Assembly: GCA_963748105.1 (NCBI GenBank)
Contig: CAVVHP010000005.1
Span: 62,001 to 126,000 of the forward strand
Length of the DNA stretch: 64,000 nucleotides
Direction of reading: 5' to 3'
Source: JAKAGZ01 sp963748105
GTDB taxonomy: Bacteria > Bacteroidota > Ignavibacteria > Ignavibacteriales > Ignavibacteriaceae
Shown: positions 37,052-45,375 of the stretch, piece after piece
Layout of the letters: each line of letters opens with the position of its first letter
How positions within the stretch are numbered: position 1 is the first letter of the stretch
Position numbers and translations under genes: made by a program
The notes under the pieces: model-generated
What the model was told of the DNA's origin: nothing
Database searches by the model: none
What the model saw: only the letters and a program-made list of their open reading frames with translations

Positions 37052-39925
37052 TTAAAGTGACCAATATACTGCCAAGTAACTGGAAACCGAATTATACCCG
37101 AAATTATTTTGTGCTGTGCTTCCAATCCTCAAACTACCTTGAATTGAAAATGCGTCTGCCAACTTCAAGTTTGTAAGCCCATATATTTCACGTATAATTG
37201 TATCTGAATTAGAAATCATTCCTATCCTTCCACCTATAGTAACTGTCGCATTCTCATTTTTAATTAGGTCCCAGTCAGAATAAATACTGTGCGATGAAAA
37301 GCCTTGTGGGGAATAATATTCGGCAACCGTACGTAAATAACTTGAAGAATAATAGTCATAACCTATTATTAATTCCGGATAGAAATATTTCCCAATTCTA
37401 AAATCAAAATTTAGCCCACTGTTATCCAGAGGTAATGTTAAATAAGTAACATCTGAGGAAATTCTTATTCCACTGGAATGAAGGTAGTTTGCGCTTAAAC
37501 CATAAGTAGTAGCATACTGTCTTGAACCAACCAAGGTTGGTGAAAACACTACTAGTGCTGCATCAGCTTTTGAATACGTAGCATTTACAGAATACAAATC
37601 GGGTTTTTCAATTCGAATATATCCATTAGCAATTGGTTTTGTATCATTATTTCCATAGTAAGAACTTCCAAAGCCCACTCCCATAGATACATTAGGAGTT
37701 AATCTCAAACCAATATTCCACCTGATGTTATTATAATTTGCAGAAAGCGTATTGCTTTTTAGTGTATTTCTAAATGCCTCAGCACCAAGAGATAGAAATT
37801 GTGTTACTCCCAAATCAATTCTTAATCCTTGTGTAAAATATTTAAACCCAAAATTATCCCCGTAATAACTAGCATAAGGAGAAATCAAAGTATAGTATGG
37901 GAAAGTGTCCAAGATACCGCTAAACCCTGTTACGGGTAGCCACCCCTTTCTCTGTACTATCATTTCCGTTTGTGAGGAGTCCAGGCTCATATTATCAAGA
38001 ATATTATTGTATGTATCTCTTGCATTACTATAATCTTTCATCCTGGCATATGAATCACCAAGATACATATTTACACTAAAATCCTTTGGGTTATCTTTCT
38101 GCAATTTTTCAAACGCAGCCAAGGCTTTTACAGAATCGCCCATATAATAGAATGTTTTTGCTCTTTGTATTGCAACGTCATTGTCATAATCTTGATTAAG
38201 AATTTCATCATAAAGCTGAATTGCTTTTTCATAATGACGAGCACATACATTTGCATCAGCATATTCCCGTGTTATTAGTATATTAGGCTGTGCTTTAGCA
38301 ATATATTCCTCATACTTTGGTAGCGCTTCTTCGCATTTATTATTATATGCAAAATCTCTTGCTTCATATAATATTGCAAGTGTTTTTTCCTGTTCGTATC
38401 TGGATTTCTGAAGTTCAAGATCATTTTGCAATTGAATTACAATGTCATTAAACGGATCGATTGATTTTATTTGGTCCATATAAGTCTGTGAAACCGCAAA
38501 GTTATTTTTTTGCATTTCAAGTGATGCTTTACTTACCAAGGCATCTATATTTTCAGGTTGATTCGAAAGTATGTTATTAAGATAAGTGTCAGCCAAATCA
38601 AGGTCCCTACGTAACCAAACTGCCATTTGTGCGCGAAGTAGTTGATATTTTAAATTATCAGGTTTTTTGGCAAGTAATTCATCAAGTATAGGTATAGCCT
38701 CTTCAAATTCTCTATTCCAGCTTAGTACTTGCGCATATTTAAATAACATATCGTTATCATTCGGATTAAAATCAAGATATTTTTCGTAAAGAGGAATAGC
38801 ACTATCATACTTCTGTAATCTTGAATAATAATCGGCCAGTTTCAACATTGCATTTGTGTTACTGGAATCAGCCGCAAGCTGTGCTTTAAATTCTTCAATT
38901 TTAAGATTGTAAACACTATCCATTATGCTGGTAACATTAGTCAGGTATTCATGGTAAGTTTCTGTCTTAGTAGTATCTCGTGACATCAAAATCTTTAACT
39001 GCTCCCTGGCCTCCTCATATCTTTTTGCTTTAATAAGTTCTTCGACCAGTGTAAACCTTAAGTCATTGTTAGAAGGGTTACGTTTTAGCTGTCTATAATG
39101 TTTATCAATCGGGTAAACAAACTGAGCCTGAGGTACCGGCATACCATAATTATATTTTACTGAGGTATCATTGATTGTATAATGATATCCTCTACCTCTG
39201 GCCTGATCTAACCCATCAAGAGCTTCCTTAAAAAATGGTTTTAAAGCCAGAGCATGTTCAAAAGCATCAATAGCAATCCTGGTTTTACCAAGCCACATTG
39301 AAAAATACCCAAACTTTGACCATAGTCTCTGATCATTAGGATATTTTTCAGTATATTTTTTTAGGATAGGCCAGCCTTTAGCTATATGCTCATTCTTAGC
39401 AAGAATTTCAGAATAACGTATAATTTCATCAGCTGATGCTTCTTCTCTGGCCAAGTATTGATCATACCAATCTTCTGCTAAGTCCCAATCTCCAAGTCTT
39501 TTGTAATCCTTACCTATTTCAAGATAGTTCACGGCAATTTTTGGGTTAATTGCTATTTCTCTTTTATGACCTTCAATATTATTATAAAGTAGTGATTGCC
39601 ATGCTGCTGTGGCTCTAGCAAGATTAGCACTATATTCCTTATTACTTGGTTCAATTTTCAACGCCGATTTATAATCATAATCAGCATTTTCATAATCTCT
39701 CCTTTTTTCATAGCAAATCCCCCTTAGATTATAGCCTATAGATTCCTGTGGACGTGCAGATATATAACGGTTTAAAAGGTCGATAGCTTCACCATATCTA
39801 CCGTACTGCATCTGCCGAAGGCTCTCTGTTTTTAATGCATCAATGTTTGACTGTGCGTTTGTTACAGAAACTAATGATACTGCTAGAAAAAGAACTATTT
39901 GAAAGATTAAGTTTTTCTTCATCAT
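37052..39925 (-). CDS. TPR-repeat plus beta-barrel outer-membrane exporter (PgaA/BcsC-like)
   Basis: A 957-residue secreted protein: signal peptide (1-24, ending TNA), then about 620 residues of tetratricopeptide repeats (for instance YGEAIDLLNRYISARPQE, YDSAIPLYEKYLDFNPND, YEKAIQLYDEILNQDYDN). A C-terminal domain of about 290 residues with alternating aromatic strands (FGFKYFTQGLRIDLG, SSYLAVYWSL) ends in Leu. This TPR-then-barrel order is that of PgaA, AlgK-AlgE and BcsC, which carry the polymer through the periplasm and outer membrane. The ATPase gene upstream is only seven bases away. Confidence 0.85.
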   Translation of the reverse strand: MMKKNLIFQIVLFLAVSLVSVTNAQSNIDALKTESLRQMQYGRYGEAIDLLNRYISARPQESIGYNLRGICYEKRRDYENADYDYKSALKIEPSNKEYSANLARATAAWQSLLYNNIEGHKREIAINPKIAVNYLEIGKDYKRLGDWDLAEDWYDQYLAREEASADEIIRYSEILAKNEHIAKGWPILKKYTEKYPNDQRLWSKFGYFSMWLGKTRIAIDAFEHALALKPFFKEALDGLDQARGRGYHYTINDTSVKYNYGMPVPQAQFVYPIDKHYRQLKRNPSNNDLRFTLVEELIKAKRYEEAREQLKILMSRDTTKTETYHEYLTNVTSIMDSVYNLKIEEFKAQLAADSSNTNAMLKLADYYSRLQKYDSAIPLYEKYLDFNPNDNDMLFKYAQVLSWNREFEEAIPILDELLAKKPDNLKYQLLRAQMAVWLRRDLDLADTYLNNILSNQPENIDALVSKASLEMQKNNFAVSQTYMDQIKSIDPFNDIVIQLQNDLELQKSRYEQEKTLAILYEARDFAYNNKCEEALPKYEEYIAKAQPNILITREYADANVCARHYEKAIQLYDEILNQDYDNDVAIQRAKTFYYMGDSVKALAAFEKLQKDNPKDFSVNMYLGDSYARMKDYSNARDTYNNILDNMSLDSSQTEMIVQRKGWLPVTGFSGILDTFPYYTLISPYASYYGDNFGFKYFTQGLRIDLGVTQFLSLGAEAFRNTLKSNTLSANYNNIRWNIGLRLTPNVSMGVGFGSSYYGNNDTKPIANGYIRIEKPDLYSVNATYSKADAALVVFSPTLVGSRQYATTYGLSANYLHSSGIRISSDVTYLTLPLDNSGLNFDFRIGKYFYPELIIGYDYYSSSYLRTVAEYYSPQGFSSHSIYSDWDLIKNENATVTIGGRIGMISNSDTIIREIYGLTNLKLADAFSIQGSLRIGSTAQNNFGYNSVSSYLAVYWSL

Positions 39926-39932
39926 TCTTATT

Positions 39933-41192
39933 TTATTGAATTTCTACCTTGTTTTTAGCCTGAGTCTCTTCGGATAGAAGTTGTTCAAATATATCATCAG
40001 CATTCGTAACTGTTTCATCAACTTTTACTGCACAAACAGATATATATTTTAACACTTCATCAACGTATTCTTTATTATGGCTTGGAAGATTTGATTTTAT
40101 TTTTGCAATTAAACCTGTAATTTTTCTTGTATCTTCTTTGGTTAACAACACGATTACTTTATTGTCAAGGACACAAATTTTATCTTTTTTATCCGTTGAA
40201 AGTCGAATTGCATTTTGTAGATGTGCTATAGTAAGAATGTCTTTTTTTTCAGCTAATTTGTCAAGGTGAAATGACAATATTGTAAAAACCTGCCCGGTAC
40301 TATTAAATAGTGCTATCTGGTTATTTAAAATCAATTTAAAGTCATTTAGGCTGTAATAGCTATTGAAAAAAGTCGTATCTGCTGGAATATCCATATCTAC
40401 AAGGGATTTATATTTTGGAGGAATATTCTCAGGTTGTTCAATCTTACTCTCATTTGATTTATTCATAACTAAGGTATCCGTAGCCACAAAATTAACTGTA
40501 ATTCCTTTATAAGGTTCTATCTGGTAATTAGCTGTATATTGACCTTCAGTGTGCCCTATATTAGGAGTGATTGTAATCTCCCCTGTATTCCTAATGCCGC
40601 TAGAATCTTCATTTTTTTTTAGATAAATAATACCTGTTGATAATGAAGCAATTGAATCTACAATGGACTGAGCAGTTTGCGTTGCTGGATCGCCTAAAAG
40701 AAACAAACTTGTTATTCCCGCTTCTTCTATCTCTTCACATGTTCTTCCAAATGACTGTTGAAGGAGTCCCAAATCAAGGAAACCGACAAATGGTGTCAAT
40801 TCATCAAAGACAATTTTATTAGGCTGATATTGATTAACAACAGTAATGATATCATTCATGTATTCATCTAAAAAATCATCCGGATTATTTACTTCATATA
40901 AATCTGATGGAGGTGCCACCCTCACAACAATAATTTGATTCTGGTTCATATAATGCTGGAGATCAAAATCAATTGATGCAGCTTGTATCATTAGATCTTT
41001 TGGCCGCATGCTCGTAAAGTAAAGGCAAGTTTCTTTTTGTCTAGCACATTCCATCGCATATTGTAAGCCGAGTAACGTTTTACCAGATTTGTGAGCGCCT
41101 AATAACAAATAGGTCCCTCCCCTATAAAAACCACCCCAGGCATTATCTACAAGTGGGATACCAGATTGCAATAATTGTATTTTTTGCTTCAT
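39933..41192 (-). CDS. KaiC/RAD55-like ATPase with C-terminal degenerate GGDEF-like domain
   Basis: A 419-residue cytoplasmic protein. N-terminal RecA-like domain (about 1-240): Walker A GAHKSGKT (32-39), CLYFTSMRPKDLMIQA, Walker B IVFDEL, and a GIIYLKKNEDSSG strand. After a linker, residues about 275-410 follow the strand order of a GGDEF domain (FTILSFHLDKLAEKKDI for the LLDLDHFKxIND part, LDNKVIVLL where GGDEF would be, ISVCAVKV for SIGVA, ADDIFEQLL for ADxALxxAK). The signature and the RxxD I-site are absent. ATPase-like plus degenerate GGDEF is the layout of the cellulose regulator BcsE, so a role as c-di-GMP or nucleotide-sensing regulator of the synthase is plausible. Not homology-proven. 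Confidence 0.7.
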   Translation of the reverse strand: MKQKIQLLQSGIPLVDNAWGGFYRGGTYLLLGAHKSGKTLLGLQYAMECARQKETCLYFTSMRPKDLMIQAASIDFDLQHYMNQNQIIVVRVAPPSDLYEVNNPDDFLDEYMNDIITVVNQYQPNKIVFDELTPFVGFLDLGLLQQSFGRTCEEIEEAGITSLFLLGDPATQTAQSIVDSIASLSTGIIYLKKNEDSSGIRNTGEITITPNIGHTEGQYTANYQIEPYKGITVNFVATDTLVMNKSNESKIEQPENIPPKYKSLVDMDIPADTTFFNSYYSLNDFKLILNNQIALFNSTGQVFTILSFHLDKLAEKKDILTIAHLQNAIRLSTDKKDKICVLDNKVIVLLTKEDTRKITGLIAKIKSNLPSHNKEYVDEVLKYISVCAVKVDETVTNADDIFEQLLSEETQAKNKVEIQ

Positions 41193-41426
41193 AACTCAAT
41201 CTATATTTTTCTTTTGTTAAAGCGATTTTTGTGCCGAAGTTAATCCAGACAGAAAAGCTCTATAATGCAATAATTTGGGTATTTTGGGTGATTATACAGA
41301 GACAGGCAAAAATTTGAATGTCTTATTTTGCAACAGATCCCGTCTTATTTGTATTAGATATATTATAGATAAGTCTCGAGTTTCACTATAAAGCAGGCTG
41401 CTTTTTATAGGTTTATAGTATGAATT

Positions 41427-43079
41427 CTACCGGTTGGAATAATAACCAAATACAAAAATTGCAGTGGCATTACTACCAATTGTTGGTTCGTTCGTTATGT
41501 AATCATTTATATCATCATAATATTTTATATCCGACGTATTAAAATAATTATACTGAAAATTTTTTCTTTTTATGTCATAATCTTTTAATACGTTTTCTGG
41601 TGCAGGTCCTCCAGATAATGCGCCTGGCAGATATCCATTATTAAAATAAGCAACCTGGGAATGGATATGTTTTGGATAGACAGTACCTATGTTATAAATA
41701 AAGGAAAGCCCCCAGGGATTTCTTCCCAGCACATAGTCTCTTTCATAAACAGCTAGAGAATCAAAACCGTTTTTACCTGTCAATCTCTTATATAAGATAT
41801 CCTGCAATGCAATGCCTAGGAACGAATTTGTTGTCCCCCAAGTAAAGGCCATTCCTTCCCTGAAAACTGACTTATTCTTATTTGCGTTAAACGCAGACAG
41901 ATTATTTAGTATATATTTACCAAAGCGTGGAATATATTTAGCGATATTGTAATCTGCCAAAGAATTTATATCACCCCAACTCCACCAATAATCTGACCCT
42001 GTGCTATCCGCATAGTTTGTTGCATCTTTAAGATATTTATGATTACGAGTAGTATTATAAAGTTCGATAGCTCCAAGTGCTAATTTCCCCAAAAATCTGG
42101 AATCCTGATAAAATCCGGATTGGCTACTGTCAATGTCGGGGACATTATTTCTAATTGAATATAAATTTTCAGCAGCGGTAAGACATTTTTTGGAAAAATC
42201 TTCCGCGTTAAATTCCTTTTCCCAAATTCTTGAAGCAAGTGACATAGTAGCAGAATAAATTCCTATCTGGTTTTTTCCAATTCCAACATAACCAGGTCTG
42301 TCATATCTGAGCGTATCATTTTCAGGAAGCCTCCAACCAACTTCATGATCGCGAATGTCCTGTACCTGGGTTATCAATTTGTATTTGGAATAATTAGCAC
42401 GGAGCATCCAATCCAATCCAACTTTCGCTTCTTCAAGAATATCCGGGACACCATTATTATTGTTATCAAAACCAAATTTTTTATTATCGAACTCATACGC
42501 AAACATCATCATATAAGTTGTATAAGCCGTAGTAGAAAGAAATTTTATATAGTCACCAGCATCATGCCATCCACCGGTCAGGTCCACCATCCCACTGATA
42601 GTTGAGTCTCCTACAATCCTTGATACATCTGATAAGTGACAGGGTGCGTGCAGAATAGGCTCTGTAGGACCGCACCTTTGTGCTTTGTAGAACAGCATCA
42701 ATGAATCTACAACATTGTTATAAACACCATTCCCTATTTTAAATGGCATTGATCGCCTTCTACCTACCTCAACAACGTAACTTCCTTCTTTCTTAATTTT
42801 TGAAAAATCAAATGAATAACAGTATTTGAATTTGTCGTATTCATAAACAGAGTCAATAAATTTCCCTTTGTAAACATCATTACCACTCTTTCTATCTCTA
42901 ATAACAAAAGTATTATCTTCTATTGGACCTTCGGAAAAAGCCACACCGGTTTTAAGATCGCCGGGCAAAAAGCCAACCTGGTTAACCCTTACAAATACAG
43001 AATCATATTTTGAAACTTTGCAATTAAAAGGAGTGGAGGCTATTATTATAACTATAAGTAGTTGTACTAAAAAAATCAT
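41427..43079 (-). CDS. Glycoside hydrolase family 9 (endoglucanase-like)
   Basis: Exported 550-residue glycanase. A hydrophobic N-terminus (1-20) ends near a cysteine (C21), so signal peptide or lipoprotein. An Ig-like CelD_N domain (about 30-115: VRVNQVGFLPGD, GSYVVEVG) precedes the (alpha/alpha)6 catalytic domain. Catalytic patches are GGWHDAGDYIKF (Asp base/nucleophile region), DYVLGRNPWGLSFIYNIG with PKHIHSQ, and the proton-donor Glu in YITNEPTIGSNATA. No carbohydrate-binding module or sorting tail. In this locus it may trim or release the polymer, as the GH8 enzyme BcsZ does in cellulose loci; beta-1,4-glucan is the usual GH9 substrate. Confidence 0.9.
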   Translation of the reverse strand: MIFLVQLLIVIIIASTPFNCKVSKYDSVFVRVNQVGFLPGDLKTGVAFSEGPIEDNTFVIRDRKSGNDVYKGKFIDSVYEYDKFKYCYSFDFSKIKKEGSYVVEVGRRRSMPFKIGNGVYNNVVDSLMLFYKAQRCGPTEPILHAPCHLSDVSRIVGDSTISGMVDLTGGWHDAGDYIKFLSTTAYTTYMMMFAYEFDNKKFGFDNNNNGVPDILEEAKVGLDWMLRANYSKYKLITQVQDIRDHEVGWRLPENDTLRYDRPGYVGIGKNQIGIYSATMSLASRIWEKEFNAEDFSKKCLTAAENLYSIRNNVPDIDSSQSGFYQDSRFLGKLALGAIELYNTTRNHKYLKDATNYADSTGSDYWWSWGDINSLADYNIAKYIPRFGKYILNNLSAFNANKNKSVFREGMAFTWGTTNSFLGIALQDILYKRLTGKNGFDSLAVYERDYVLGRNPWGLSFIYNIGTVYPKHIHSQVAYFNNGYLPGALSGGPAPENVLKDYDIKRKNFQYNYFNTSDIKYYDDINDYITNEPTIGSNATAIFVFGYYSNR

Positions 43080-43171
43080 TTAGATTTATGTTTTATTTTA
43101 AAACTCTGATAGTCTATTATACAAAAAGAATAAATTAAAAAATATTGTTTTATGACAATTTAAGGTAAGGT

Positions 43172-43582
43172 TTAGTTCTGGGAAGAAATAATTTGAGTTA
43201 CTTTATTCATAAAGTTTTCTTTATTTATCGGCTTAGGTAAGTAATCATCCGCACCTTGGGATAGGAATTTTTCTTTATCAGTCTTCATGGCATAGGCAGT
43301 TACCACCAGTACGGGGATTCTTTTATTCTGCAAATTAGTTCTAATCTCATCTAGAATAATGCTGCCGTTTATTTTCCCTGGCAGATTTATATCAAGGATC
43401 AACAAATCGTATTCATTTTCATATAGATATTTTAACCCATTGTCTCCATTACTGCAAATATCTATTTCAAATAATTCTCTTAAATATACTTTATAAATAA
43501 GTTGCGTATCTATATTATCCTCTATTAAAAGAATTCTTTTCTTCGTTTCAACGGATTCTTCATAATTCATAGAAGCGCACAC
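43172..43582 (-). CDS. Stand-alone response-regulator receiver
   Basis: A single receiver domain of up to 136 residues: acidic pocket LLIEDN, phosphoacceptor in LLILDINLPG, the Thr in LVVTAYAM and Lys in LPKPINKEN. No output domain. The frame opens with GTG at 43582, but ATG at 43570 (MNYEES) is an equally good start. Its sequence resembles the receiver at the end of the hybrid kinase (both open IED-x-x-D-x-Q followed by KV and EL), so the two may share a partner. It lies 92 bases upstream of the GH9 gene. Confidence 0.85.
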   Translation of the reverse strand: MCASMNYEESVETKKRILLIEDNIDTQLIYKVYLRELFEIDICSNGDNGLKYLYENEYDLLILDINLPGKINGSIILDEIRTNLQNKRIPVLVVTAYAMKTDKEKFLSQGADDYLPKPINKENFMNKVTQIISSQN

Positions 43583-43617
43583 AAATTTATTATTATATTA
43601 TAAGATATTTAATTTAT

Positions 43618-44241
43618 TCAGGATTTTTTAGGAAAATTTGTTCCCATAATTTCATCCCAAAGAGGTGAACTTACACCATACCCTTTTTCCGGATTTTCAA
43701 AATGATGCCTTATATGGTGTTTTTTAATAGCAAGCCAGAACTTACTGTGCATATTAAAATGATGTACAGCATAATGGCTCATATCATAGACGAGATATCC
43801 GGCAATAAAACCCACGAAGAACGGAGCCACAAGTATAATTCCAAATATTGATTCGAACAGGAAGTAAAATAATGATGCCAATGGTAAACTTACGGATGGA
43901 GGCATAACAAGTCTTTTAGAATCGCTAGGGTAATCGTGATGAACACCGTGAAATATAAAATGAATTTTCTTGCCAAATTTTGATTTTGCGGGAAAATGAA
44001 AAACAAAGCGATGTAGAGTATATTCAGTTATAGTCCAAACAAATATCCCTACAAGTATCAAAGAAATAATAGTATCAGCACCTAGAACAAAATCAGCGAT
44101 TGCTTTATAAAGGAAATATACAATTACAGGTATATATATAAAAAGGGGCACTGTAAAATGTACCTTGGATAATGCTTCCAGGAAATCATTTTCAAACATT
44201 CTAACAGTTTCATCTTTATTAGATACAAAATTCTTGGCCAT
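43618..44241 (-). CDS. Fatty-acid hydroxylase / sterol desaturase superfamily membrane protein
   Basis: Membrane di-iron oxygenase, probably acting on lipid acyl chains (fatty-acid 2-hydroxylase-like). Histidine clusters are EYTLHRFVFH, FHGVHHDYP, HYAVHHFNMHS and KKHHIRHH, with four hydrophobic spans between. I place the start at the ATG at 44241 (MAKNFVSNKD), ten bases after GGGAG; a TTG at 44250 is only two bases from that site. Might modify sphingolipids or lipid A; no nearby sphingolipid gene supports a choice. Confidence 0.85.
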   Translation of the reverse strand: MAKNFVSNKDETVRMFENDFLEALSKVHFTVPLFIYIPVIVYFLYKAIADFVLGADTIISLILVGIFVWTITEYTLHRFVFHFPAKSKFGKKIHFIFHGVHHDYPSDSKRLVMPPSVSLPLASLFYFLFESIFGIILVAPFFVGFIAGYLVYDMSHYAVHHFNMHSKFWLAIKKHHIRHHFENPEKGYGVSSPLWDEIMGTNFPKKS

Positions 44242-44402
44242 ACATTTCAATCTCCCACTTTATCTTTAATTTGGAGGTAAATTTAACAAATATAGGTTAA
44301 ATGCCAAAGTCAGATTAAACAAATATTAACTCGATCATAAATTCACAATTAAAATAAGAATATTCGCATTCCAGCTAATTTTTGCTAAATTTTCTTACAA
44401 AC

Positions 44403-44819
44403 TTAGCATAATTTAGCTTCTTCCAACAATTCTATAATAACTTTTTCTTTTGTAAGAAGAAATGCTATTAATCGATTATTAAAAGCAATTGCCTGAATCG
44501 GTCTGACAAACAACACTCCCCCATTTTGCTTTAGATAATCAATCCCTTTATTAATATCTTTAACCTCATAACAGAAATGCTGTAAAGAATTTCCCTTCTC
44601 CAACCATTGAGCTGATGGAGAACTTTCGTCTATCGGCTGTATTAATTCATAAACCAATCCATTAATTTTTTGATCCTCAATAAATAATAAATGGACTCTT
44701 TGATTTGGGTCATAAATAACTTCAGTAATTTTTTCCATTTTCAGAACGTTCACATAGAATTCCGCACTCTTTTCAATATTCTCTACTACAAGTCCTACAT
44801 GATTAAATTTCATTTCCAT
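44403..44819 (-). CDS. VOC-family (glyoxalase fold) protein, methylmalonyl-CoA-epimerase-like
   Basis: A 138-residue protein with the paired beta-alpha-beta-beta-beta units of the VOC superfamily. Predicted metal ligands are His in FNHVGLVV, His in LQHFCYEV and Glu in IIELLE. The pattern YELIQP-SAQWLE-HFCYEV is close to methylmalonyl-CoA epimerase. It lies divergently to the ACP/KAS III/FkbH genes, and small VOC proteins occur with such clusters, so a role there is as likely as in propionate metabolism. Confidence 0.75.
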   Translation of the reverse strand: MEMKFNHVGLVVENIEKSAEFYVNVLKMEKITEVIYDPNQRVHLLFIEDQKINGLVYELIQPIDESSPSAQWLEKGNSLQHFCYEVKDINKGIDYLKQNGGVLFVRPIQAIAFNNRLIAFLLTKEKVIIELLEEAKLC

Positions 44820-45156
44820 TTTATTTGCCCAATGTATTTTAAATACTGGTTAAATTTAAACAAATCGTATCTATTTTCTTTAATAATTTTTGATTTAAAT
44901 TTTCTACTACGAACAATATTGGAAGAAAAAATGAATGGAATTATATCACTAAATTATGCCAATTAATATGTTAAATTTATTTGAATTTTGTCTCCGGGTA
45001 AATAAAACAATTATTGCCCGTAATGTTTGATTCTTTCTATTTTATCCAATAAGAAGTATATTACATGGAATACTTAGAGTAAATGAACATTCTTTTCTAA
45101 TCAATAATAGAAATAATTTAGGTAGCAGAATAATTGAAACTATTGGAGCCCCGCCT
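44820..45156. promoter_or_regulatory. Divergent intergenic region upstream of the ACP/KAS III/FkbH cluster
   Basis: AT-rich and without a supported gene; should contain the promoters for the VOC gene (minus) and for the ACP operon (plus). An imperfect hairpin CGGGTAAATAA/TTATTGCCCG lies at 44995-45020, with no T-tract after it, so it could be a leader structure. No known riboswitch motif recognised. Confidence 0.35.
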
Positions 45157-45375
45157 ATGGACGAATTCAAAAAAATATTTGCAGAAGCTCTGGAAATAAG
45201 CGAAAATGAAATTTCAATGGATGCAACATTGGATAGTTTCCCAACATTTGATTCACTGGCGATGGTAATTATTTTGGCAAAAATTGATGAAGATTTTGGT
45301 AAGCAATTAAAATCTGAAGAAATCAGGGAGGCCAAAACTGTAAATGATCTATATATATTAGTGGAGAAAGCATAA
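45157..45375 (+). CDS. Acyl carrier protein, first of the biosynthetic cluster
   Basis: A 72-residue carrier with the phosphopantetheine site S33 in TFDSLAMVI. More divergent than the housekeeping acpP and without its acidic GADSLDIVEL helix, so probably dedicated to this pathway. Its stop overlaps the KAS III start by one base (TAATG). With FkbH downstream, it may carry a glyceryl or other three-carbon unit. Confidence 0.85.
   Translation: MDEFKKIFAEALEISENEISMDATLDSFPTFDSLAMVIILAKIDEDFGKQLKSEEIREAKTVNDLYILVEKA

Noticed and set aside
39933..41192. An intact c-di-GMP I-site (RxxD) in the GGDEF-like region of the KaiC-like protein
   Set aside because: The nearest match, IRLSTDKKDK, does not have the R-x-x-D spacing, so c-di-GMP binding by a canonical I-site is not claimed.
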